A program made the position numbers and the translations under genes. Below the pieces are notes generated by a model, which saw only the letters and a program-made list of their open reading frames with translations, was not told the origin of the DNA and ran no database searches. Shown one piece after another: positions 1 through 6,342 of a DNA stretch of 6,342 bases. Source of the DNA: Thermoplasmata archaeon (GTDB lineage: Archaea; Thermoplasmatota; Thermoplasmata; Thermoplasmatales; Thermoplasmataceae); the NCBI GenBank assembly GCA_021835265.1, contig JAKBQK010000042.1:1-6342 (forward strand), given 5' to 3'. The stretch's first letter is position 1. Every line of letters begins with the position of its first letter.

Positions 1-1
1 A

Positions 2-1969
2 AGGGTCCAGAATTTTAAAATAGTAGGAACAGGATTTGAACAATTCCCTGATACTTTCGACCCAGAAAAGGGGACAGTATCTAGGGCAATTGCTACTTGT
101 CTAGTATGTGGTTCCGTTGTTGACTCTTATAGTATGCATAAGTTATTCTTAGATGGAAAATCTGGAGAGAGATTGATCGTTGTTCTCGAAAAAGAAACTG
201 CAAAAGGTAAGACAGGTAAGATCTATAGACTTGCAAATGAAGAAGACATTAATCTTTATGAAAAGGCGAATCAATACTTATCAATGAAAGAAAAAGAATT
301 GTCATTAGAATGGGGGATGAGCGCTGTTCCTGACGAGCCAACTCCCGAGGGAAAGGGAAGAGGGGCAGAAAGGGCCTTTTCGGTTAGGAGTTATAATATG
401 ATGGCTTGGGGCGACCTGTTCAATGCAAGGCAAAAGCTTGTTCTCATTACCTTTTCTGAAAAGGTCAGACTAGCGTATGATGTGATGATAAAAGAAGGAT
501 ATGATCAGGAATATGCTAGAGCAGTCTCAACTTATCTTGCATTTGTTGTTAGCAGGATGAGTGATGTGAACTCTTCTATTTGTCATTGGGATAGTGGGTG
601 GGAAAAAACAGCTACCACTTTTGGAAGACAAGCTATTCCTATGACATGGGACTACGTAGAGGGGATCCCATTTTCTTCTGGCGGATATACATTTGATAGC
701 ATATTGTCTCAGATAGAGCTTGTTATTGAAAACATAATTTGCACCAGACTTGGAAATATTAGTGTGTCTCAAAGCTCAGCAACTTCACTGAATTATAAGG
801 ATGAATTTTTTGATGCAGTATTTACCGATCCACCTTACTATGATAACGTGCCATATTCTTACCTATCAGACTTTTTTTATGTGTGGCATAAGAGAATGCT
901 AGGTCATCTCTATCCGGAACTCTTTGTTACTCCTTTAACGCCGAAAAGTCAAGAAATCGTGGCATATTCAAATTCTGATGGTGGATTTGAAGGAGGAAAA
1001 AGGTACTTTGAAGAAATGCTTGGAAAATCATTCAAAGAAATCTACAGGGTTCTGAAACCTGATGGCATAGCAATAATCGTATATGCTCACAAGTCAACGT
1101 CTGCTTGGGAGACATTAATAAATTCTCTATTATCCTCTGGGTTGGTTGTCACCGCCGCATGGCCAATAAACACTGAAATGAAACAAAGACTCAGGGCAAA
1201 TGAGTCTGCGGCATTGGCATCATCCATATATATTGTATCGCGCAAATTGAAAAGAGAAAAATCTGGCTTCTATAATGAGATTAGAAGTGAAATGAGAGAA
1301 CACCTGCAGAAGAAACTTGATACACTGTGGAATGCAGGTGTATCTGGAGCTGATTTTCTCATTTCTGCCATTGCTTCATCTATAGAGGTATTCGGCAAAT
1401 ACGAAAGGGTAATAAGCGATGATGGAGATATTATCACCACGGAGCGGCTTATGAACAATGTGAGAGAAATTGTCACAAATTACGCGGTTAAGCAAGTCTT
1501 ACACAATGGTTTTTCAGGTGAAATAGACACCCTGACTAGATTTTACGTTCTATGGAGATGGGCGTATGGTTCTGCAAAAGTACCATTCGATGAAGCCAGA
1601 AAACTATCACAAAGTGCCGGAATAGACCTCTCGTCTCAGTGGAATGGTGGCATAATTAAAAAGGACAAATCGTTTGTTCAAGTACTTGGACCAGAAGATA
1701 GAAAAAATATTAACGATACAGACATAAAATCTATGATTGATTTACTCCACAGAGTGCTTATTCTTTGGGATAAGGGTCAAAAGAGCAGGATTATTGAAAC
1801 GATCAGTGGGGCAGGTTCATTTCATAACAAGGCATTCCTTAGGGTTGCTCAAGCCATAGCGGAATCTCTGCCACTTGACAGCAGGGAGAGAAAATTAATT
1901 GAAGGTTTTCTTATTAATAGTAAGAACTATTTAGATATTAACTCAAACCCCCAAACGAGGTTGTTCTAA
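2..1969 (+). CDS. DUF1156-family (COG1743-type) DNA methyltransferase, 5'-truncated by the window edge
   Basis: The frame is open from base 2, so the first ATG (134) is internal and the true start lies left of the window; about 655 C-terminal residues are visible. A CxxC knuckle (codons at 98-100 and 107-109, C-L-V-C-G) looks like the second half of the zinc ribbon of COG1743 proteins. The catalytic motif IV, DPPY followed by YDNVPY, is at 827-838, preceded by FDAVFT; this is the signature of amino-methyltransferases that act on N6-adenine or N4-cytosine. The following GKSFKEIYRVLKPDG segment, the AHKS stretch and the W-P-I-N-T-E-M strand complete the Rossmann-like fold. The SAM-binding motif I and DUF1156 itself should lie upstream, out of view. 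A mostly helical C-terminal region (about 1270-1960) contains the GADFLISAI and VFGKYERV segments that I recall as conserved in the family. Inferred role: modification arm of a phage-defence system with the downstream DUF499 ATPase, to which it is probably translationally coupled. The target sequence cannot be read from here. Confidence 0.9.
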   Translation, partial: RVQNFKIVGTGFEQFPDTFDPEKGTVSRAIATCLVCGSVVDSYSMHKLFLDGKSGERLIVVLEKETAKGKTGKIYRLANEEDINLYEKANQYLSMKEKELSLEWGMSAVPDEPTPEGKGRGAERAFSVRSYNMMAWGDLFNARQKLVLITFSEKVRLAYDVMIKEGYDQEYARAVSTYLAFVVSRMSDVNSSICHWDSGWEKTATTFGRQAIPMTWDYVEGIPFSSGGYTFDSILSQIELVIENIICTRLGNISVSQSSATSLNYKDEFFDAVFTDPPYYDNVPYSYLSDFFYVWHKRMLGHLYPELFVTPLTPKSQEIVAYSNSDGGFEGGKRYFEEMLGKSFKEIYRVLKPDGIAIIVYAHKSTSAWETLINSLLSSGLVVTAAWPINTEMKQRLRANESAALASSIYIVSRKLKREKSGFYNEIRSEMREHLQKKLDTLWNAGVSGADFLISAIASSIEVFGKYERVISDDGDIITTERLMNNVREIVTNYAVKQVLHNGFSGEIDTLTRFYVLWRWAYGSAKVPFDEARKLSQSAGIDLSSQWNGGIIKKDKSFVQVLGPEDRKNINDTDIKSMIDLLHRVLILWDKGQKSRIIETISGAGSFHNKAFLRVAQAIAESLPLDSRERKLIEGFLINSKNYLDINSNPQTRLF

Positions 1970-1971
1970 TG
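1957..1971 (+). promoter_or_regulatory. Shine-Dalgarno-like site and TAATG stop/start overlap
   Basis: GAGG(T) at 1957-1960/1961 lies 7-8 nt before ATG 1969. The TAA of the methylase gene (1967-1969) shares its last A with that ATG. This supports the chosen start of the ATPase and suggests re-initiation, so that the two proteins are made in linked amounts from one transcript. Confidence 0.6.
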
Positions 1972-4509
1972 AAACCGTTTCATACCGTGGCTATACCACA
2001 CCAGGATATAATTGAAGGGCGTTTAACAATGGATATCTTTGCAGCAGATCTGTGGGAAACAGCAAAATCCCGAGGACCTGATGATTACCGAGACCCAGAA
2101 ATATTCTTTGAAAAAACTTATTTAACTAATGGCTTAAATAACATACTGAATATCGTGGAGAAACGCCTTAAAGGAAACGGTGGAGATCCAGTTATTCAGA
2201 TACAGACACCGTTTGGAGGTGGCAAAACACACTCCCTTATTGCAATGTTTCATAAGTCTAAGGAATGGATGGCAAATACTGTTGTTATTGTTGGCACAAC
2301 CCTAAATGCAAATACAACCACGATCTGGGGGGAAATGGCAAAGCAACTGGGAAGTTCAAAATTCCAGGATTCTTTAATTTCTCCTGGGAGAGATGAAATC
2401 AGGAACCTTCTAATTTCCAAACAGCCAGTTCTTATTTTGATAGATGAACTTCTAGTTTTCATGACAAAAGCCTCTGGTATTTCGGTAGGAGATTCTAATT
2501 TAGCCTCACAAACACTGGCTTTTATTCAGGAGCTATCAGAGGCAGCCGCAATAACTGAAAAATCGTGTTTGGTTGCGACTCTACCATCCAGTGATTTAGA
2601 GCATATGGGAATGGAATCAGAAAAATACTTCCAGCAACTGCAGAAAATATTTGGACGCGTTGAAAAAATATACACTCCAGTTCAAGACAATGAGATAGCA
2701 AACGTAATAAGAAAGCGGCTTTTTTCATCTGTTGATGAGGTAACAGCGAAGAAGATAGTATCTGAGTTTATTAGGTATGCCGATAAAGAGGGTATTTTAC
2801 CAACTGGAAGAGAAAAATCAGAATATCGTGATGAATTTCTAGCATCCTACCCCTTCACTCCAGAGGTGGTAGATATACTATATAAAAGATGGGGGTCGTA
2901 TCCAAAGTTCCAGAGAACAAGGGGTGTTTTACGAATATTAGCTCTTGTTATTCACAGTCTACGGAATTCAGATTGTTCTTACATTTCAATAGCAGATTTT
3001 AATCTGGCAAATGATGAAATAAAGAGAGAATTAATTAATAACATTGGTCAAGAGTTTAGCGGAATAATTGCCTCTGACATAACCTCTCCCGAATCAGGTG
3101 CGAAGAAGGTTGATAACATACTTGGCAGATCTTATTCTGGACTTATGCTCGGCACTAGAACTACTACGACCATATTTATGTGTTCATTTTCCGGCGGTAC
3201 CGAAAAAGGTTTGAGTATCAGCGATCTGAAAAGGTATGCTACCACAATGGATAATCCGGCAAGTGTAATTGCGGAGGCTGCAGAAAAACTTAAAGGTAGT
3301 TTATATTTTCTCCAGACTCATCAAGATAAATTTTTCATCTCAAATGAACCTAATCTAAATAGAATACTGCTGACTAAAATGGAAAACACGGGTCACGACG
3401 AGATACGTGAAAGAGAGATGCAACTGTTGAAAAGAAGCATTTCTGGAAGAACCTTAAAAATTGTAATTTGGCCGGAAACCCCAGGGGATATCCCGGATAA
3501 CAGGGAACTCAAACTAGTTATTTTAAGAGAAAAAGACATTGATATGATCAAGAAAATCATAGAAACTAAAGGCGAGTCTCCAAGGGTTTACAGAAACACA
3601 TTATTATTTCTCTGCCCTTTCGAGCAGGAAAGGAACAGATTCATTGAGACATTGAAAAGATCTCTTGCGTATGAATATATCAGTTCCGACAAGACATTGA
3701 GCCTTAAGGATGAACAACATCGTGAAGTATCTAGACAAATTAAGCATATGGAAGAAGATATTCGTGAAGTTTTATTTGGCTATTACAGAGTTATGATAGT
3801 TCCTTCAAAGGATTCTCCCAAGGAGATTAACCTAGGAGTGCCGACCTACGGTGACAAGAATGATCTGGACCAGCGCGTTTTCTCGCTTCTAAGACAAGAA
3901 GGAGAAATCATTGAAAAGGTTTCCAGTATAAGAATAAGAGATAGATTTTTGAGGGATAAGGAATATATAAAAATAGGGCAAATCTACGAATCTATTCTTA
4001 AGACACCGGGGGAAATCAGGATTAAGTCATTCGATGCTCTTGAACTTGGAATAAAGGAAGGTTTGAAAACAAGTGAATTTGCAATAGGTACCATCGAGGA
4101 GAATGGGAGAATTCATTGTATCAAAGGGAAAGAAACGATGATAATTGATCAGGACACTTTACTTGTACATCCAGACAAAAGCCAACAAGAGCTTGAAAGA
4201 ATAGATGTTGATTCTGGAGATGGCCCTGCCATATCTAAACCCCCTTCAAATCCACCGCCACATGTTGTCTCGTCGATGGGCAGGAGCGATAATCAGGACA
4301 TAAGTTCATTAGGCATTAGGATAGAATTACCCCACGGAAAGGTATCTGGGTTAATGGGAGTCATGAATCTATTACAACTTAAGTTTGAGAATATGGAGCT
4401 TGAGATTAGAGTGTATGGTGGTTCAATAACAGATAAAGAATTTGAAGAGATGATAAAGGAAGCGTTCAATCAGTTAGGAATTTCGTATAAGGTGATCTCA
4501 AAGGGATGA
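1969..4509 (+). CDS. DUF499-family (COG1483-type) AAA+/P-loop ATPase
   Basis: Complete 846-residue gene. The N-terminus carries family-typical segments: F-T-x-A-I-P-like start, DLWE near residue 27 and F-x-K-T-Y-L-T near 47. Walker A is TPFGGGKTHSL with K86 and T87, a GGGKTH form characteristic of DUF499. Walker B is the hydrophobic strand LILIDE with D159 and E160. The segments VATLPSSD (about 203-210) and VLRILALVIHSLR (about 321-333) fit sensor and lid regions of AAA+ folds. The stretch DKFFISNEPNLNRIL near residue 455 is a conserved mark of the family. A Gly/Pro-rich linker (about 747-770) precedes a small C-terminal domain ending in IKEAFNQLGISYKV, which looks like a natural terminus. 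The length is at the short end of a family I recall as about 900-1100 residues. No signal peptide or membrane segment is seen, so it should be cytoplasmic. In defence islands this ATPase is paired with DUF1156 methylases and is thought to drive DNA sensing or remodelling; the exact mechanism is not established and is inferred here from context. Confidence 0.92.
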   Translation: MKPFHTVAIPHQDIIEGRLTMDIFAADLWETAKSRGPDDYRDPEIFFEKTYLTNGLNNILNIVEKRLKGNGGDPVIQIQTPFGGGKTHSLIAMFHKSKEWMANTVVIVGTTLNANTTTIWGEMAKQLGSSKFQDSLISPGRDEIRNLLISKQPVLILIDELLVFMTKASGISVGDSNLASQTLAFIQELSEAAAITEKSCLVATLPSSDLEHMGMESEKYFQQLQKIFGRVEKIYTPVQDNEIANVIRKRLFSSVDEVTAKKIVSEFIRYADKEGILPTGREKSEYRDEFLASYPFTPEVVDILYKRWGSYPKFQRTRGVLRILALVIHSLRNSDCSYISIADFNLANDEIKRELINNIGQEFSGIIASDITSPESGAKKVDNILGRSYSGLMLGTRTTTTIFMCSFSGGTEKGLSISDLKRYATTMDNPASVIAEAAEKLKGSLYFLQTHQDKFFISNEPNLNRILLTKMENTGHDEIREREMQLLKRSISGRTLKIVIWPETPGDIPDNRELKLVILREKDIDMIKKIIETKGESPRVYRNTLLFLCPFEQERNRFIETLKRSLAYEYISSDKTLSLKDEQHREVSRQIKHMEEDIREVLFGYYRVMIVPSKDSPKEINLGVPTYGDKNDLDQRVFSLLRQEGEIIEKVSSIRIRDRFLRDKEYIKIGQIYESILKTPGEIRIKSFDALELGIKEGLKTSEFAIGTIEENGRIHCIKGKETMIIDQDTLLVHPDKSQQELERIDVDSGDGPAISKPPSNPPPHVVSSMGRSDNQDISSLGIRIELPHGKVSGLMGVMNLLQLKFENMELEIRVYGGSITDKEFEEMIKEAFNQLGISYKVISKG

Positions 4510-4625
4510 ACTATTTTGGAATGAGAAGGTTCTCGTGAAATACGGCTATCCCGGACAAGCAGGAGAAAGCCACATTAACAATATTGGAACAGGCGAAGCT
4601 GCTTGGGTATGAGTGGGTGATTTAG
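4508..4625 (+). pseudogene. Decayed C-terminal remnant of a type I restriction enzyme subunit R (HsdR-like)
   Basis: Reading from 4508 in frame gives D/E-L-F-W-N-E-K-V-L-V-K-Y-G-Y-P (to about 4552). Shifting frame at 4550-4551 continues it as PDKQEKA, then TILEQAKLLGYEW-V-I, and a TAG stop at 4623-4625. Joined, this reads KYGYP(P)DKQEKA...LEQA-LL...EW, which I recognise from memory as the extreme C-terminus of HsdR motor/nuclease subunits (DUF3387-type end). The frame break needs one extra base or two missing bases in a run of three C. The rest of HsdR, roughly 900 or more residues, is absent: the frame is closed by TGA at 4493-4495, inside the ATPase gene. It therefore cannot make a restriction subunit. 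It is evidence that a type I restriction locus once lay on this strand next to the methylase-ATPase pair. The identification rests on about 40 residues, so confidence is moderate. Confidence 0.6.
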
Positions 4626-5069
4626 CTTCCCCATAGTTTAAACAAATTTTCGGTTCTTCCGAGAATATTGGGGGTCGAATAATAATAAACCAAAATCAAC
4701 AGCGCAATTCTAAGTATTACCGATTTCTAAGACTTAATGAAACTTTGATCACTCTGCTTTACTGTGCATTCCAGTATCACTAATGTTAGTGGAGATCGCC
4801 ATATTTGGCAATAATTAATGTCCCCGTTTTAATGCGATTAAACAGGAAAATCAATGGTACGATACTCCAAGGAATCTCATCCGCATCAGGGGGATTTTCT
4901 CAATCAGAAACATCAAACCAAAAGAAATGTGAAAATGTCGGATGATCTGGGAAAACTTTACTCCAGCCTCTGAAGGTCATTGTATTTATTCATGCCCCAA
5001 TATTGTCTAAAGAACCAAATTTTCTAACACGTGTGTTATCAAACTCGTTAGCTTATTCTACAGAATGGG
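4626..5069. other. Gene-free, probably decayed spacer
   Basis: About 440 bases with no recognisable gene on either strand. All frames are broken by frequent stops. The longest ATG-initiated frame I found by hand is 39 codons (4854-4973), with no recognisable motif and no convincing ribosome-binding site. The overlapping frames across about 4810-4930 also stay open for 35-50 codons without recognisable similarity, which could be the residue of a decayed gene. A short stem (TCGG-TTCTT-CCGA) lies near 4650-4665, shortly after the restriction remnant; it lacks the T-rich tail expected of a terminator. Confidence 0.5.
4778..4791. repeat. Short perfect inverted repeat (CACTAA-TG-TTAGTG)
   Basis: Six-base arms separated by two bases. 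It could be a small operator or a chance palindrome; no gene starts close enough downstream to assign it. Confidence 0.3.
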
Positions 5070-5078
5070 TTAAATATA
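5070..5078 (+). promoter_or_regulatory. Archaeal-type TATA box for a leaderless parA-like gene
   Basis: TTAAATATA is centred about 25 nt before ATG 5099, and no Shine-Dalgarno sequence sits at the usual spacing. In archaea a TATA box peaks about 26 nt before the transcription start, so this layout predicts a transcript beginning at or within a base or two of the ATG. The box being intact while the gene behind it is broken suggests the damage is recent. Confidence 0.5.
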
Positions 5079-5098
5079 GAAAGGTCATTGTTTATTTT

Positions 5099-5227
5099 AT
5101 GACGAAGGTAATTAGTACTATAAATCTTAAAGGAGGAGTAGGGAAGACCTCTCTTACTGTCGCACTTGCAGAGTTTCTGGCAGAAGAGGATAATTATACA
5201 ATCCAGTTTCCAATACTTAAGTTTTAG
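5099..5227 (+). pseudogene. ParA/Soj-type ATPase, truncated N-terminal stub
   Basis: From ATG 5099 the product begins M-T-K-V-I-S-T-I-N-L and then KGGVGKTSLTVALAEFLAEE. This is the deviant Walker A motif (KGGVGKT) of the ParA/MinD family, at its normal place a dozen residues from the N-terminus. An upstream ATG at 5003 is in frame but adds 32 residues that look unlike ParA, so 5099 is preferred; the TATA box agrees. After about residue 32 (near 5194) the expected V-L-L-I-D-x-D-P-Q strand does not appear in any frame, and the reading frame ends at TAG/TAA-rich sequence after 43 residues against 250-290 in the family. Intact ParA proteins segregate plasmids or chromosomes with a ParB partner or regulate other cargo. 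Here the stub keeps the ATP loop only and should be non-functional. Insertion of the element to the right is the simplest cause. The 3' part of the gene may lie beyond the window. Confidence 0.75.
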
Positions 5228-5263
5228 CATATAAATTTTAACCGAGATTCCTAGAATTGTTGA

Positions 5264-5339
5264 GTTCATGCATGATCATGCCACACATGATTGCACATTT
5301 AAGTCCCGTTCATGTCACATGCTGGTAGAAAAAAACATG
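5264..5339. repeat. CATG-rich block with nested palindromes
   Basis: Seven CATG tetramers lie in 73 bases, starting at 5267, 5271, 5277, 5286, 5311, 5318 and 5336. They include a perfect 12-bp palindrome GCATGATCATGC (5270-5281), an overlapping stem TCATG-CCACA-CATGA (5276-5290), and two copies beginning GTTCATG (5264 and 5309) that each run into a CATGC. This resembles clustered protein-binding sites, perhaps subterminal transposase sites of the IS, but no function is shown. Confidence 0.45.
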
Positions 5340-5396
5340 GAAAAGCTTAATTTCAGGAGAATGGATCATAGTATGCTCTTGTAGTATGGAGTAGTA

Positions 5397-5422
5397 AGGA
5401 TCTCCTTATTTGAGGAGATCCT
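5397..5422. terminator. Perfect 10-bp hairpin after the transposase stop
   Basis: Arms AGGATCTCCT (5397-5406) and AGGAGATCCT (5413-5422) are exact reverse complements around a 6-nt loop (TATTTG). The hairpin begins 15 bases beyond the minus-strand stop codon. Neither side has a strong T run, so it may act as an RNA-stabilising 3' structure, a block against read-through into the element, or a weak terminator. Confidence 0.5.
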
Positions 5423-5437
5423 GCCTTTCAATTATAG

Positions 5438-6342
5438 TTATATATTCGCAGATTCTGATGCATTATTGCCGTTGGGACGGAATGGCAGATCTATGCCATG
5501 CCTCATGTATCTGAGAATTTCCGGTATACCTGCGTTTACAGCAAGGGATGCCTGTATCATGAGGAGTATAATATATGCCATGAGTGCTGAAAATATCTGA
5601 ATGAGAATGCCGTTTATATTCTTCGAGATGAGATGGTCAATCTTCAGGTATGTCTTCATTGTACGGAAAAAGATCTCAATTGACCATCTCCGGGAATATA
5701 TCATGTGGATGTAGAGATCCGGCAGATCGAATATGTCTGTGATGTAATCCTTCTGTTCACTGTCAATCTCCATGCTTACCAGTCTGAGGGTGAGGTCATT
5801 ACGGAACCTGATGATCCTTGAGTGGGCATATTCCCTCAGCACTGTGTAAGAAGCGTTCTTCTTTATTCTTGTCACGAACCTGATATTCCTCGCCTTAAGA
5901 TCCATGAACCTGTCAAGATCGTAATAGCCAAGGTCGAAGGTGAGTATTGACTGTTTTACAAGATCAGGATCTATACCACCAAGAACTTCATCGAATTCCG
6001 GTGAGTCATTAAGATTGGCGGGTGTTGCGATGGATTCCAGCGGCAGTGTGAATGGAAAAAGAACTGCTGCCTCATGGATCTTTATACCGTTCTCTGTCTT
6101 CTGCCGTCTGTACTTCCCGGATTTCTTTATGGATGTACGGATGAATGTTGAATCAATTCCTATGATGTTCAGGAACTTACTGTAAAAGGAATAGTTGTGT
6201 GCCATCAGGTATGGTTACATGAGTTCATAAAATAGCTCAACAAAGACCTGGTAAGGTCTTCCTCTATCCAGTTTGGAGATCTGGGACTTGCTTACACTGT
6301 TATCCATGGCCAGATCAGTCAGATCCTTATGGTATATGGCCC
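5438..6342 (-). pseudogene. IS4-type DDE transposase, interrupted by an in-frame stop and cut by the window edge
   Basis: The long open part runs from 6205 down to the TAA at 5438-5440 (255 residues from M at 6203-6205). It carries the three catalytic acidic residues: D18 in IGIDST (about 6152), D91 in LTFDLGYYD (about 5933) and E177 (about 5675). The last sits in Y170-x2-R173-x3-E177-x6-K184, exactly the YREK signature of IS4-family enzymes. Upstream the same frame continues to the right edge through a normal-looking N-terminal region (TDLAMDNSVSKSQISKLDRG...FVELFYELM), interrupted only by TAA at 6215-6217, four codons before that M. This points to a nonsense mutation in a once continuous gene, or a sequencing error. 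Restart at the M would give a protein with the whole catalytic core but no N-terminal DNA-binding part. It reads less AT-rich than the genes to the left, as expected of a transferred element. The IS4 subgroup cannot be fixed by eye. Confidence 0.85.

Larger units (their letters stand above)
5195..6342 (-). mobile_element. IS4-type insertion sequence, partial; left boundary uncertain, right end outside the window
   Basis: It is defined by the minus-strand transposase and by the loss of ParA similarity near 5194, which is the earliest likely left boundary. The true terminal inverted repeat and target duplication cannot be identified because the other end is not in the window. If the boundary is at about 5195, the element has an unusually long tail of roughly 240 nt beyond the transposase stop. 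The boundary could instead lie anywhere up to the hairpin at 5397. Confidence 0.5.

Noticed and set aside
134..136. ATG as start of the methylase gene
   Set aside because: The frame is open and family-like (FEQFPDTFDPEKGT, then the CxxC knuckle) all the way back to base 2, so this Met is internal.
527..772. Minus-strand frame of 81 codons inside the methylase gene
   Set aside because: It is antisense to a strongly conserved coding region including the approach to DPPY, and the product looks random.
4854..4973. 39-codon plus-strand frame starting with M-V-R-Y-S-K
   Set aside because: No recognisable motif, no clear ribosome-binding site, and neighbouring frames are equally open. It is not supported as a gene.
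5003..5098. N-terminal extension of the ParA-like gene from ATG 5003
   Set aside because: The 32 extra residues do not resemble ParA, and the TATA box lies inside this stretch, favouring the start at 5099.
5264..5339. CRISPR-like array
   Set aside because: The CATG repeats are too short and unevenly spaced, with no constant repeat-spacer period.
5940..6185. Open frame of 81 codons on the plus strand
   Set aside because: It lies antisense inside the transposase coding region and has no features of its own; it is a shadow frame.

Overview
The window is AT-rich. It looks like accessory DNA, probably from an archaeon: a TATA-like box sits about 25 nt upstream of a gene with no Shine-Dalgarno site, and arginine is written mostly AGA/AGG and isoleucine often ATA. 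A euryarchaeal or Thermoplasmatales-like host would fit, but a bacterium is not excluded, because every gene family here also occurs in bacteria.

Positions 2-4509 hold the intact core: two plus-strand genes that overlap by one base (TAATG). The first, cut by the left edge, is the C-terminal two thirds of a DUF1156 (COG1743-type) DNA methyltransferase, with a CxxC knuckle and a DPPY catalytic motif. The second is a complete DUF499 (COG1483-type) P-loop ATPase with clear Walker A and Walker B motifs. This pair recurs in prokaryotic defence islands, usually with a helicase/nuclease and sometimes DUF3780. No effector gene is visible here, so it lies left of the window, has been lost, or is not part of this version.

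From about 4508 onward the DNA looks decayed. Right after the ATPase stop is a frameshifted scrap of the C-terminus of a type I restriction subunit (HsdR-like: KYGYP/PDKQEKA...LEQA). Next come about 440 bases with no recognisable gene. A ParA/Soj-type ATPase then starts behind a good leaderless archaeal promoter but loses its family resemblance after about 32 codons. The last part, to the right edge, is a minus-strand IS4-type transposase with all DDE residues and an exact Y-(2)-R-(3)-E-(6)-K signature, but with an in-frame TAA near its N-terminus. A CATG-rich block and a perfect 10-bp hairpin lie between the parA stub and the transposase stop.

Overall reading: a defence island in which one methylase-ATPase operon stays open while a neighbouring restriction gene, a partition-type gene and an insertion sequence are in various stages of decay.
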